NCBI GenBank assembly: GCA_039679375.1
Contig: JBDKVA010000050.1
Span: 1 to 22,529 of the forward strand
Direction: 5' to 3'
Length of the DNA stretch: 22,529 bases
DNA from: JBDKVA01 sp039679375
GTDB taxonomy: Bacteria > Bacillota > Clostridia > Acetivibrionales > DTU013
Shown here: positions 14,999 through 22,529 of the stretch, piece by piece
How positions within the stretch are numbered: position 1 is the first letter of the stretch
Layout: every line of letters starts with the position of its first letter
Notes under the pieces: model-generated
The model's database searches: none
The model's input: only the letters and a program-made list of their open reading frames with translations
Told to the model about the DNA's origin: nothing
Program-made: the position numbers and the translations under genes

Positions 14999-16228
14999 AT
15001 GTTAAATTGTGAAAAGGGTCCCGGTATAAGATCCGGTATAGCGGATCTTCGCAGGTACACTACAACCAAGTCAATCACAGCAGGTTTTGTGGCGGCAGTT
15101 TTCGGATGCACAGGTCCGGCTCTTGTTGTAATCAGTGCGGCGCAAAACGCTGGCTATACGACGGAGCAGATAGTCTCATGGCTGTTTGGTATTTATGTAT
15201 TCGGCGGTTTGATAAGCTTTATCATGGCACTTCATTACAAGATGCCGGTAGTCGGGGCGTATTCGATACCTGGTGCTTCCATGCTGGGTACGGCGCTGGT
15301 GGGATTTACGTTTAACGAAGCGGGCGGCGCCTTTATCCTGGCAGGTATTATTGTACTTCTGCTTGGAGTTACAGGGCTTATGGGCAAAGTTATGAAATTT
15401 CTTCCGCTTCCGATTGTTATGGGCATGATTGCAGGCGTTATGCTTCGGTTCGGCACCAGTATAATCACCTCCACCCAGAAAGCGCCGATTGTCGCTGGCG
15501 CAGCACTTGTCGGATTCTTTATAATACCGAAGCTTATTAAAAAGTTCCCCCCTGTTCTGGCTGCTCTTGTTTGCGGTGTTATCGCCCTGCTTGCAACCGG
15601 CGGATTTGTTATAGAAGCTTCCGCAGTTAAATATATTGCGCCGCAGCTCGTCATTCCGTCTTTTAATGTGGCTACTATCCTGTCTATTTCAGTTCCTTTG
15701 GCAGCTCTGGTTGTCGGCGCCGAAAATGCTCAGGCGATCGGTGTTCTGTATGCACAGGGCTATAAGCCTCCTGTAAACGCAATGACTGTTATAAGCGGCT
15801 TCGGCGGTATCGCAGCAGGCCTTGTCGGAGCTCACAACGCAAATATTGCCGGTCCGATGACCGCAATCTGTTCTTCTTCCGAAGCAGGCGACGATAAGAA
15901 CGGACGTTATGCCGCTTCTTTCTGGAACGGTGTCTTTTTCGCAGGCTTTGGACTGGTAGCAAGTTTTGCAATGATATTTATAAAGGCAATTCCGTCAACA
16001 CTGATCAGTGTCCTTGCAGGCGTCGCCATGATAAACGTACTGATCAACTCATTCCAGGATGCATTTAGTACCAAACGCTTTAAAATGGGTGCGTTCTTTG
16101 CTCTGATCATAGGTGTAAGCGGTATTACTGTTTTAAGTATCGGATCAGCTTTCTGGGCTCTTCTTGGCGGAGTTGTCATTTCGATGATTTGCGAGAAAAA
16201 AGATTTTAACGAAGCAGAGGCAAAGTAA
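14999..16228 (+). CDS. benE: BenE-family benzoate-type transporter
   Basis: A 409-residue polytopic membrane protein with about 11-12 hydrophobic segments. The pattern ITAGFVAAVFGCTGPALVV, QIVSWLFGIYVFGGLISFI, KMPVVGAYSIPGASML and GMIAGVMLRFG fits BenE, the benzoate/proton symporter family, rather than the xanthine/uracil permeases that share the fold. The GSAFWALLGGVVISMI C-terminus also fits. It is the last gene before a strong terminator and presumably imports the pathway substrate, a carboxylate that need not be benzoate. AAGGGGG precedes the ATG. Confidence 0.88.
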   Translation: MLNCEKGPGIRSGIADLRRYTTTKSITAGFVAAVFGCTGPALVVISAAQNAGYTTEQIVSWLFGIYVFGGLISFIMALHYKMPVVGAYSIPGASMLGTALVGFTFNEAGGAFILAGIIVLLLGVTGLMGKVMKFLPLPIVMGMIAGVMLRFGTSIITSTQKAPIVAGAALVGFFIIPKLIKKFPPVLAALVCGVIALLATGGFVIEASAVKYIAPQLVIPSFNVATILSISVPLAALVVGAENAQAIGVLYAQGYKPPVNAMTVISGFGGIAAGLVGAHNANIAGPMTAICSSSEAGDDKNGRYAASFWNGVFFAGFGLVASFAMIFIKAIPSTLISVLAGVAMINVLINSFQDAFSTKRFKMGAFFALIIGVSGITVLSIGSAFWALLGGVVISMICEKKDFNEAEAK

Positions 16229-16232
16229 GTAA

Positions 16233-16275
16233 TATAAAAAGGTGGCTGCTTTTTTGGCAGCCGCCTTTTTATATT
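16233..16275 (+). terminator. Strong intrinsic terminator after benE
   Basis: AAAAAGGTGGCTGC (16236-16249) pairs with GCAGCCGCCTTTTT through one G-T pair, with a short T-rich loop and a trailing T-tract. The flanking A/T symmetry would let it act in both directions. It ends the main catabolic transcript. Confidence 0.92.
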
Positions 16276-16297
16276 AAAAGAATTGAGGTGTATCACA

Positions 16298-17401
16298 TTG
16301 ATCGATATCGTTGCCAGCAGAATTACAGCACTTCAACAGGAACTTAAAAGTTTGGAACTGGACGCTGCTGTCATAATGGATAGAGAAAATCTCATTTATT
16401 TTGCAAATGTTGAGGATATAGAGGGCGGTTCGCTGATAATACCGGCAGAAGGCGAAGCAAAGCTCATATGCTTGTGGCTCGATGCACGGCATATACGTGA
16501 TAAATCCGGTCTGGACGTAATCCCGTATTTTTTCCCGGAGGAAAATGTAAGCCAAAAAACAGCTGACCTTGTCGCAACAATGGGAATTTCAAAGCCCAGG
16601 GTTGGCTTTACACGCTATTTTATCAGCCTCAAGGACTACCAATGCTTGATGAATACTGTAACAGGTCTTGTGGTAGGCGACATTGCAGCAACCTGCTACA
16701 AATTGCGTTCGGTAAAAAGCGAACAGGAAATTTCGTATATTTCCAGGGCTTCGGGTTTTCTTTGCGAAGGTATGAAAGCAGCATACGATGCTGTTAAACC
16801 GGGTGTAAAAGAGACGGATATCCTGGCAGAGGCGGAATATGCCATGCGAAAAGCAGGATCTGAGGGCAGCTCATTCCGGATGCAGGTACTGAGGCATGAC
16901 CGCCAGCAGTTAGTACATCCTTATGCCGGCGATTATGTGATCGATAACAATCAGCCGGTGGTAATCCATCTGGGAGCATCCTACAAGGGATATGCCGCCA
17001 AAATGTGCCGTACAGTATTTTTAGGAAGTGTGGAGGATGAGACAATAGCCATCTATAAACTGTTGATCGGGGCTCAGAAGATTGCGATAGACGCTCTGCG
17101 TCCCGGTATGACCTCAGCAGATGTTTATGACAGAGTATACAAGTTTATTCATGACCACGGCTATGCAAAAATGTTTATGGATCACATCGGTTATGGAGTT
17201 GGAATCCGTCAGTCAGAGTTTTATCCCATACTTGGTAAAGGACTTCCGCATGAACTGAAAGAAAATATGGTAGTGGACGTTCTTCTGCCTACTATTTATA
17301 AACCGCTTATCGGCGGACCTCGCATTACAGATACCGTACTCATCAAAAGGGACAGCTGCGTACGTCTTACGAATTTCAATACTGCACCTGTATTTAAGTG
17401 A
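16298..17401 (+). CDS. Creatinase-like M24 protein lacking metal ligands
   Basis: A 367-residue protein with the pita-bread fold: an N-terminal creatinase domain and a C-terminal M24 domain. All five metal ligands of active peptidases are replaced: the MDYG Asp reads His224 (VIHLG), the SDITRT Asp reads Lys235, the GHGVG His reads Tyr299, the VEPG Glu reads Leu (VLLPTIY) and the RIED Glu reads Thr344. His207 (LVHPY) aligns with the conserved His that is catalytic in metal-free creatinase. A hydrolase of a C-N bond in a small molecule is therefore likelier than a peptidase. The start is TTG 16298, with GAGGTG seven bases upstream. It lies after a terminator, so expression is by readthrough or a weak promoter; membership of the pathway is inferred from position. 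Confidence 0.82.
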   Translation: MIDIVASRITALQQELKSLELDAAVIMDRENLIYFANVEDIEGGSLIIPAEGEAKLICLWLDARHIRDKSGLDVIPYFFPEENVSQKTADLVATMGISKPRVGFTRYFISLKDYQCLMNTVTGLVVGDIAATCYKLRSVKSEQEISYISRASGFLCEGMKAAYDAVKPGVKETDILAEAEYAMRKAGSEGSSFRMQVLRHDRQQLVHPYAGDYVIDNNQPVVIHLGASYKGYAAKMCRTVFLGSVEDETIAIYKLLIGAQKIAIDALRPGMTSADVYDRVYKFIHDHGYAKMFMDHIGYGVGIRQSEFYPILGKGLPHELKENMVVDVLLPTIYKPLIGGPRITDTVLIKRDSCVRLTNFNTAPVFK

Positions 17402-17462
17402 TTTGAATAACAGCCGTCTGTACGGATATCAAGTTTACTTAAAAAAATTAATTATAATAAAG

Positions 17463-17496
17463 AATCACAGGGTAACATACGAACCTGTGATTTTTT
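17463..17496 (+). terminator. Intrinsic terminator at the right end of the island
   Basis: AATCACAGG (17463-17471) pairs perfectly with CCTGTGATT (17484-17492), followed by T residues and flanked by complementary AT-rich sequence. It isolates the spoIIIA operon from the catabolic genes. Confidence 0.9.
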
Positions 17497-17594
17497 ATTA
17501 TAGTCATAAAAGTGGACAACGTCTAATAATTATAGTAATGGTCAGACAAATTCAAAAGGAAGTAATCCAAAAGGCAGTTTTACGGGGGATACAT

Positions 17595-18617
17595 ATGAGA
17601 ACCAGTGCACAAATGAATGTGGGCCCAAAGGGTACAAGCAGCCTGGAGAAAGAGATATTGCCTATGCTGTCAAAAAGAATAGCGGAGGCAATTGAAAAAA
17701 TAAGCCCCTCCAGCCTTGAGCCGCTTGAAGAAGTGAGGCTGAGAGCAGGCAAGCCTTTGATATTGCAGAACTATTTCAAAGAATGGTTTGTTAAAAATGA
17801 CGGGACTCTGTCGGATAAGCCCATGGACTGTTTTATTGTCAAGCAGGAGGATATCCTGACGTCACTCGAACTCATGAGTGAAAATTCCATTTATGCCTAT
17901 CTGGAGGAAATAAAAAACGGCTATATCACAATGAAAGGCGGACACAGGGTAGGCTTATCCGGGAGAGTTATTTCCGAGGGCAGTACAGTCCGGAACATAA
18001 AGGATATTGCAGGGCTCAATATCAGGATATCCAACCAGATATTCGGCTGTTCCGGAAGAGTGATAGGCTTTATTATCAAGAATGGAAATGATGTCTACAA
18101 TACTCTGATCATATCGCCGCCTCAATGCGGTAAAACAACTATTTTAAGAGATATTGCAAGAGTATTGAGCGACGGTATACCGGAATGTTGCTTCAGTGGC
18201 ATAAAGGTGGGCATTGTGGATGAACGTTCGGAAATTGCGGCGTGTCTGCACGGCATACCGCAGAACAATGTGGGGATCCGGACGGATGTGCTTGACGGCT
18301 GCCCCAAAAGTATAGGCATGCCAATGCTTGTTCGCTCCATGTCACCGAAAGTCATCATAACCGATGAAATAGGAAACGATGGAGACCGTGAGGCGATACA
18401 CGGGGTGCTGAATGCCGGTGTCAGGATCATAGCATCAGCTCACGGATACAATATTTCCGAACTGAAAAGCCGTCGCGAGGTCCTTAAAATGATAGATGAA
18501 AAGGTTTTTGAAAGATATATCGTACTGGGCAATGCAAAAGGCCCTGGTACGCTGGTTGAGGTTATTGACGGTTTGAACATGAAGCATTTAACGGGAGCTG
18601 GTATGTATGCTGTTTAA
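17595..18617 (+). CDS. spoIIIAA: Stage III sporulation protein AA (ATPase)
   Basis: A mother-cell ATPase of the secretion-ATPase class that powers the SpoIIIA-SpoIIQ channel linking mother cell and forespore. It has 340 residues. Walker A is PPQCGKTT (175-182) and Walker B is VIITDEIG (Asp257, Glu258). EEVRLRAGKPL and MKGGHRVGLSGRV are typical of SpoIIIAA. ATG 17595 is preferred because GGGGGA precedes it and homologues start near here; the frame is open further upstream, through the terminator. A sigma-E promoter is expected. GTCATAAA at 17503-17510 resembles a sigma-E -35, but the -10 match is poor. It overlaps spoIIIAB by 11 bases. Confidence 0.96.
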   Translation: MRTSAQMNVGPKGTSSLEKEILPMLSKRIAEAIEKISPSSLEPLEEVRLRAGKPLILQNYFKEWFVKNDGTLSDKPMDCFIVKQEDILTSLELMSENSIYAYLEEIKNGYITMKGGHRVGLSGRVISEGSTVRNIKDIAGLNIRISNQIFGCSGRVIGFIIKNGNDVYNTLIISPPQCGKTTILRDIARVLSDGIPECCFSGIKVGIVDERSEIAACLHGIPQNNVGIRTDVLDGCPKSIGMPMLVRSMSPKVIITDEIGNDGDREAIHGVLNAGVRIIASAHGYNISELKSRREVLKMIDEKVFERYIVLGNAKGPGTLVEVIDGLNMKHLTGAGMYAV

Positions 18618-19128
18618 ACTTACGGGCAGTGTGATCGTGATTCTTTCATGTACCTTTCTGGGATTTGTACTGTCAAATGACTGTAAAAGAAGGCCACAGC
18701 AGCTCCGGGAGCTTCAGAGCCTGCTGCAGATGTTTGAAAACCAGATCACTTATCTTTCGGATGTAATATCGGAAGCTTTTGAGAGAATCAGCAGGGTTGG
18801 ATGCAGCGAAACCTGTATTTTTTTTAGTAAAACCGTTGAAATTTTAAAGAAAGAAAGGGCAATCAGCGCTTCGGAGGCCTGGGAACTGGCAGTAAGGCAA
18901 AATATAAAAAAAACCTCGCTAAACATGGAAGATGAGGAAATCATTGCGGCATTCGGAAGGATGCTCGGGAGTTCTGACCTGGAAGGTCAGGTTAAAAATA
19001 TCAGGCTTACGCTTGAACATCTGAAGCTCCAGGAAGAAAAGGCGGAGGAAAGCCGGAGGAGCAATGAAAAAATGTACAGAAGCCTGGGAATACTGGGAGG
19101 AATTGCTGTTGTAATCGTACTTCTGTAA
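18607..19128 (+). CDS. spoIIIAB: Stage III sporulation protein AB
   Basis: A 173-residue membrane protein of the sporulation channel, related to type II secretion F-type components. It has an N-terminal membrane segment (LTGSVIVILSCTFLGFVLS), a helical cytoplasmic core with RRPQQLRELQSLLQMFENQITYL (split around residues 20-45), and a C-terminal membrane anchor (SLGILGGIAVVIVLL). The start overlaps the end of spoIIIAA. It is followed by an unusually long, structured 178-base gap before spoIIIAC. Confidence 0.95.
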   Translation: MLFKLTGSVIVILSCTFLGFVLSNDCKRRPQQLRELQSLLQMFENQITYLSDVISEAFERISRVGCSETCIFFSKTVEILKKERAISASEAWELAVRQNIKKTSLNMEDEEIIAAFGRMLGSSDLEGQVKNIRLTLEHLKLQEEKAEESRRSNEKMYRSLGILGGIAVVIVLL

Positions 19129-19149
19129 AGAATCGGCGTCTTGCAGAAT

Positions 19150-19255
19150 CGAGCAGGATGGAAATCAATTATTCCGCCCTTCCTGCTCGCCGCGCGAGCG
19201 CCGGTCGCTTGCTTCACTGTGGAATTCACTTCCACTGTGAAGCGCTTAAGCGACA
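19150..19255. repeat. Tandem strong hairpins between spoIIIAB and spoIIIAC
   Basis: Two stem-loops lie in the 178-base gap. The first pairs GAGCAGGA (19151-19158) with TCCTGCTC (19181-19188), with inner GAA/TTC pairing. The second pairs GTCGCTT plus GCTTCACTGTGGAA (19204-19224) with TTCCACTGTGAAGC (19230-19243) and AAGCGAC (19248-19254), nearly perfect apart from a GCTT bulge and one mismatch. A small GCTCG-N3-CGAGC-like element links them. No T-tract follows, so this is not a typical terminator. It could be a palindromic mobile element, an RNA processing site or a protective mRNA structure. Confidence 0.65.
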
Positions 19256-19306
19256 AATTACATTTCGGCGCTCTGTGCATAAAAGGGAGAGGAGTAGGTA
19301 CATTTT

Positions 19307-19504
19307 ATGGGGGTTGATTTGATTTTCAGGATTGCTGCAATCGGAATACTTGTTGCCGTGCTTAACCAGCTGCTCATACGGTCAGGCCGGGAGGAACAGG
19401 CGATGATGACTACTCTCGCAGGTCTCATTGTCGTACTTCTCATTATTGTAAAGGAGATCGCAGTATTGTTTGATACAGTGAAGACCATATTCAAGCTGGA
19501 GTGA
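19307..19504 (+). CDS. spoIIIAC: Stage III sporulation protein AC
   Basis: A 65-residue protein with two membrane segments (LIFRIAAIGILVAVLNQLLI and LAGLIVVLLIIVKEIAVLFDTV), typical of SpoIIIAC. The GREEQAMM turn between them is conserved. It is a membrane subunit of the sporulation channel. GAGAGGAG precedes the ATG by about 12 bases. Confidence 0.96.
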   Translation: MGVDLIFRIAAIGILVAVLNQLLIRSGREEQAMMTTLAGLIVVLLIIVKEIAVLFDTVKTIFKLE

Positions 19505-19599
19505 TATGCAAACCTGCGGCGGCTCTTGAATCAGAAAACTTGAAGCCTTGAGGCAGTACGGGATCGTGGAAATGAAGACTTAAGGAGAGGATGAACGTG

Positions 19600-19986
19600 A
19601 TGCAGCTGATACAGATCGTCGGTATTGGTATTATAGCGACCGTAATAATTATTATTCTACGGGTACAAAGGCCTGAGATTGCAGTGCAGGCAAGTATAGC
19701 CACCGGACTTGTCATATTTATGCTGCTGGCGTCAAAATTATCGGCTGTAATGGAGTTGTTGGACAATTATGCAGACAAGGCTGATATCAAACCGATTTAT
19801 TTTACAACCGTCCTAAAGATAACCGGTATCGCTTACATAGCCGAGTTTGGAGCCGAAGTATGCAAGGATGCGGGTGAAAATGCCATTGCATCAAAAATAG
19901 AACTGGCAGGGAAAGTAACGATTGTCGTTCTGGCTGTACCCATTGTCACATCGCTATTGGATATCATCCTCAAAGTCATGCCGTAG
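19600..19986 (+). CDS. spoIIIAD: Stage III sporulation protein AD
   Basis: A 128-residue polytopic membrane protein beginning MQLIQIVGIGIIATVIII. It includes KLSAVMELLDNYADKA, IYFTTVLKITGIAYIAEFGAE and a C-terminal membrane segment, matching SpoIIIAD. ATG 19600 is chosen since AAGGAGAGG is well spaced from it; an in-frame ATG at 19591 lies almost on the ribosome binding site. Channel membrane subunit, between AC and AE as usual. Confidence 0.95.
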   Translation: MQLIQIVGIGIIATVIIIILRVQRPEIAVQASIATGLVIFMLLASKLSAVMELLDNYADKADIKPIYFTTVLKITGIAYIAEFGAEVCKDAGENAIASKIELAGKVTIVVLAVPIVTSLLDIILKVMP

Positions 19987-20014
19987 TATTTGTGTTGGTA
20001 TTCGGGAGGAAGCA

Positions 20015-21241
20015 ATGAAAATGTTGCACAAAAGAAATCATACTATGTTTGTAAAATGGATCGTATGTATATCATTCATGATCATGGTATTATCGTGTGG
20101 ATCCGCTTACGCACAGGATGAAGCAAAGCAGTCCAGCTCGCCCATGCAGCCTGATATGCTCGAAAGGCAGGCAAAAGCCGGCGGAATCGATAAAATTAAA
20201 GATGAAATCGAAAAACATACCGATGACGAAAGTATGGAATTACTGGAAGGCTATGATCCCGAAGAGATCATCAGCGGAATTTCGGAAGGAAACTTTAGTT
20301 TTAGTTTCAGCGGCTTCTTAAACAGACTGCTTCATTTTTTATTAAGGGAGTTCCAGCAAAACCTTGGACTTCTTCTGAAATTAGCTATTCTTATTATAAT
20401 TTGCGCACTTTTCAAAAACATACAGTCCTCCTTTTTGAACGAAAATATAAGTGAAATTGCGTTTTTTGTCAGTTATATCATCATCATATCGATTTTGCTT
20501 GTAAGCTTTAGCACAACGGTGAAAATCGGTACGAACATCATTGATGAGATGATCGGATTCATGTATGCGACTCTTCCTGTGCTGATCACTCTTCTTGTGT
20601 CGGGAGGGAATATCACGACAGGGGGAATTTTCCAGCCGGTCATGCTGATGGCAGTAGAAGTGGTGGCGACGATTATCCGAAACGTTTTTATTCCTCTTAT
20701 ATTTCTTTCAACAGTCTTGACCATCGTAAACAATATTTCCGACAAGATACAGCTTACGAAGCTGGCTGCTTTCATGAAGCAGATAACTAACTGGGCGCTT
20801 GTAACGATCATGACGGTTTTTATACTGGTAGTCTCTCTGCAGGGCTCATTAGGAGCAGTGGTGGATGGCGTGACCAGTAAAGCGGCAAAATTTGCTATTG
20901 GCACCTTTATACCGGTCATTGGCAAGACGCTTTCGGATGCAGCCGATACCGTTATCGGATGTACGCTGCTGATAAAAAATGCTGCCGGCGTCGCCGCACT
21001 TTTGGGCATTGTTGTAATTTGCATTGTTCCGCTTTTGAAAATCATTTCACTGGTTGCTTTGTATAAAGCCGCCAGTGCTTTATTGGAGCCCATATCCGAA
21101 AAACGTATAACAAACTGTATCAATGATGTGGCGGGCTCCATGCTTCAGATATTCGCTGTTACCGCAGCGGTTGCTTTCATGTTCATGATATTGGTTACGG
21201 CTCTGATCAGTGCGGGAAACTTGAGCGCCATGCTGAGATAG
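20015..21241 (+). CDS. spoIIIAE: Stage III sporulation protein AE
   Basis: A 408-residue polytopic membrane protein and channel component of the SpoIIIA complex. The N-terminus is a signal peptide: basic MKMLHKRNH, hydrophobic VCISFMIMVLSCGSAYA, likely cleavage after AYA before QDEAK. An acidic and charged extracytoplasmic segment follows, then about seven membrane helices with the family signatures MYATLPVLITLLVSGG, FIPVIGKTLSDAADTVIG and LYKAASALLEPISEKRI. ATG 20015 has GGGAGGAA upstream. A low-complexity tract separates it from spoIIIAF. Confidence 0.96.
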   Translation: MKMLHKRNHTMFVKWIVCISFMIMVLSCGSAYAQDEAKQSSSPMQPDMLERQAKAGGIDKIKDEIEKHTDDESMELLEGYDPEEIISGISEGNFSFSFSGFLNRLLHFLLREFQQNLGLLLKLAILIIICALFKNIQSSFLNENISEIAFFVSYIIIISILLVSFSTTVKIGTNIIDEMIGFMYATLPVLITLLVSGGNITTGGIFQPVMLMAVEVVATIIRNVFIPLIFLSTVLTIVNNISDKIQLTKLAAFMKQITNWALVTIMTVFILVVSLQGSLGAVVDGVTSKAAKFAIGTFIPVIGKTLSDAADTVIGCTLLIKNAAGVAALLGIVVICIVPLLKIISLVALYKAASALLEPISEKRITNCINDVAGSMLQIFAVTAAVAFMFMILVTALISAGNLSAMLR

Positions 21242-21303
21242 AGGTGAGAGGCTAGAAGTGAGAGGCGGGAAGTGGGAAGTGAGAAGCGAGGGGTGAGAGG
21301 CGG
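21242..21303. repeat. Low-complexity GAAGTGAGAGG repeat tract, copy 2
   Basis: A purine-rich run of degenerate gaagtgagag and gggaagtg units fills the gap between spoIIIAE and spoIIIAF. Its reverse complement resembles the tract at 6600-6655, sharing a 12-mer. The end of the tract supplies the ribosome binding site of spoIIIAF. Confidence 0.6.
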
Positions 21304-21963
21304 ATGATTGTATTTATAAAGCAGTGGGTGATGAATATTGTAACGCTCGTACTGTTCATTATCATGTTTGAAATGATTCTGCCCACAGGAAAGATGAAAA
21401 AATATATCAGGCTTGTTACCAGTACGATCATGGTCATTGTGATCATAGATCCTCTTGTCGGTTTGCTGGACAGGAATTTTGATTTTACAGCGGTACAAAC
21501 CGTTAACAGTAATATGCTGGACAGGCTGCAGGTGGAAAAGGACAGCAAGGTGCTTGAAGATGAGCAGATGGAGCAAATTGTCGAGGTATACCGTAACAAC
21601 ATCATTGAACAGATGGAGCTTGAAGCTGAAGAGATTGAAGGCGTAAATAAGGCAAAGGCAGACATCATTTTTAATGAGGATTACAATTCCAAAGCTTTCG
21701 GCGAAATCAAACGGGCATACCTTGAAATCGAAACTTCGGAGGCCTCTCCGGCTGCTCAAAGCGAGGGTATCGCAGGTACGGTTGATCCTGTCTCCATAGA
21801 GCCGGTTGCTGCGGTAGAACATGTAAAGATAGAACAGAGCGCAAAACCCATACAAAGTGATGACTATTGTGATCCGCAGATTATCAGGATGCTGGAGGAA
21901 AAAATAGGGCAGGTATTCGGAGTTAAAAGTGAAAACATTATTATTTCGCAAATGAAGAGGTGA
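21304..21963 (+). CDS. spoIIIAF: Stage III sporulation protein AF
   Basis: A 219-residue protein with two N-terminal membrane segments (WVMNIVTLVLFIIMFEMILP and LVTSTIMVIVIIDPLVGLL) joined by GKMKKYIR, the SpoIIIAF hallmark. An intermembrane-space domain predicted to form rings follows, including IEGVNKAKADIIFNEDYNS and ending VFGVKSENIIISQMKR. The linker around residues 150-185 is Ala/Ser/Pro/Val-rich. It nearly abuts spoIIIAG. Confidence 0.94.
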   Translation: MIVFIKQWVMNIVTLVLFIIMFEMILPTGKMKKYIRLVTSTIMVIVIIDPLVGLLDRNFDFTAVQTVNSNMLDRLQVEKDSKVLEDEQMEQIVEVYRNNIIEQMELEAEEIEGVNKAKADIIFNEDYNSKAFGEIKRAYLEIETSEASPAAQSEGIAGTVDPVSIEPVAAVEHVKIEQSAKPIQSDDYCDPQIIRMLEEKIGQVFGVKSENIIISQMKR

Positions 21964-21967
21964 TGGT

Positions 21968-22529
21968 ATGGATATTATTAAGAGAATCAAGGATATGATT
22001 GATGGGCAAAGCAGAAAAAAGCTGATTGAGAATACGGCAATAGTCATTGTCATTGGAATTATTGTGATCATAGCGGGCGGGTCCATTTTTGGCGGAAACA
22101 AATCGAAAGAGCCCGGTAAAGCACAGCAAAATTCAGGCAGCGCAGGAGGATCTTCCCTGACGGCGGCATCTTCGGCGGATGATACGGAATTGAAGCTGAA
22201 GTCATTGCTGTCACAGATGCAGGGAGTCGGGAAGGTCGATGTAATGGTTACGTACTACACATCGAAAGAGGAGGTGCCCGCATATGACATAAAAAGGAAC
22301 CAGAGCAGTACGGATGAAAAGGACAGTGAAGGTGGAACCAGGCGGGTCAGTGAGGAGGAATATGAAAGCACGCTAGCATATGAAGATTCTTCAAGCGGGG
22401 GGAAATCCCCGGTCATTTTGAAGGAGCTTGAACCGGAGGTGAAAGGAGTGCTGGTAGTAGCAGAGGGGGCTGACAGTGTAGTAGTAAGGGAGCGTGTTAT
22501 CAACGCGGTTGCCGTGTTATTGGATGTTC
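21968..22529 (+). CDS. spoIIIAG: Stage III sporulation protein AG (partial, runs off the window)
   Basis: The frame is open to the right edge (187 codons visible). An N-terminal membrane segment (TAIVIVIGIIVIIAGGSIF) is followed by a Ser/Ala-rich linker. The ring-forming domain begins ELKLKSLLSQMQGVGKVDVMVTYYTS and ends LEPEVKGVLVVAEGADSVV before the edge, matching SpoIIIAG. In Bacillus this protein forms a large ring in the intermembrane space, like type III secretion PrgK/EscJ proteins. A charged insertion (about residues 105-145) sits within the domain. AGAGGTGATGGT precedes ATG 21968. Confidence 0.95.
   Translation, partial: MDIIKRIKDMIDGQSRKKLIENTAIVIVIGIIVIIAGGSIFGGNKSKEPGKAQQNSGSAGGSSLTAASSADDTELKLKSLLSQMQGVGKVDVMVTYYTSKEEVPAYDIKRNQSSTDEKDSEGGTRRVSEEEYESTLAYEDSSSGGKSPVILKELEPEVKGVLVVAEGADSVVVRERVINAVAVLLDV

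Noticed and set aside
21145..22101. 318-codon minus-strand open frame opposite spoIIIAF/AG
   Set aside because: It spans three recognised spoIIIA genes in antisense and reads through the low-complexity tract.

Overview
The window looks like a chromosomal segment of an endospore-forming, probably strictly anaerobic member of the Clostridia. The evidence is the spoIIIA sporulation operon at the right end, the sporulation gene ylbJ at the left end, Gram-positive ribosome binding sites, and the clostridial order Xaa-Pro peptidase - efp - CD1247-like gene. Genus cannot be fixed from sequence alone. No rRNA, tRNA, CRISPR array or transposase was found.

Layout. (1) About 1-2000, minus strand: the 3' part of ylbJ is cut by the window edge, followed by a branched-chain aminotransferase (ilvE) with its terminator. 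(2) About 2185-7273, plus strand, housekeeping: yqeG-like HAD phosphatase, prepilin peptidase, ComFB-domain protein, M24 Xaa-Pro peptidase, efp, an acidic zinc-ribbon CD1247-type protein and signal peptidase I. (3) About 7350-17500, plus strand: a self-contained accessory catabolic island with its own promoter, IclR regulator, duplicated operator-like module and terminators. (4) 17595 to the end: spoIIIAA, AB, AC, AD, AE, AF and partial AG, encoding the mother-cell channel and secretion apparatus of sporulation.

The island is the interesting part. It encodes, in order, an IclR regulator, a divergent quinolinate phosphoribosyltransferase (NadC) homologue, a molybdopterin-binding-fold (MoCF/CinA-like) protein, 2-keto-4-pentenoate hydratase, acylating acetaldehyde dehydrogenase, 4-hydroxy-2-oxovalerate aldolase, a 2[4Fe-4S] ferredoxin with a BFD-like domain, a divergent LarA (nickel-pincer enzyme) homologue, a BenE-type transporter and, after a terminator, a creatinase-like M24 protein without metal ligands. 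The hydratase, aldolase and dehydrogenase are the textbook lower meta-cleavage route: 2-hydroxypenta-2,4-dienoate to pyruvate plus acetyl-CoA. No oxygenase or ring-cleavage dioxygenase is present, so the dienoate or its hydrate must come from unrecognised chemistry.

The LarA homologue keeps a His-Lys-His triad with exactly the 10- and 16-residue spacing of His174-Lys184-His200 of Lactiplantibacillus plantarum LarA. It appears to lack the second catalytic His and the other substrate-binding residues. Its gene is translationally coupled to the ferredoxin gene. My leading hypothesis, which is inference, is an anaerobic carboxylic or hydroxy-acid pathway. In it a nickel-pincer-type enzyme, possibly working with the ferredoxin, and perhaps a cofactor tailored by the NadC-like and MoCF-like proteins, feed the MhpD-MhpE-MhpF tail.
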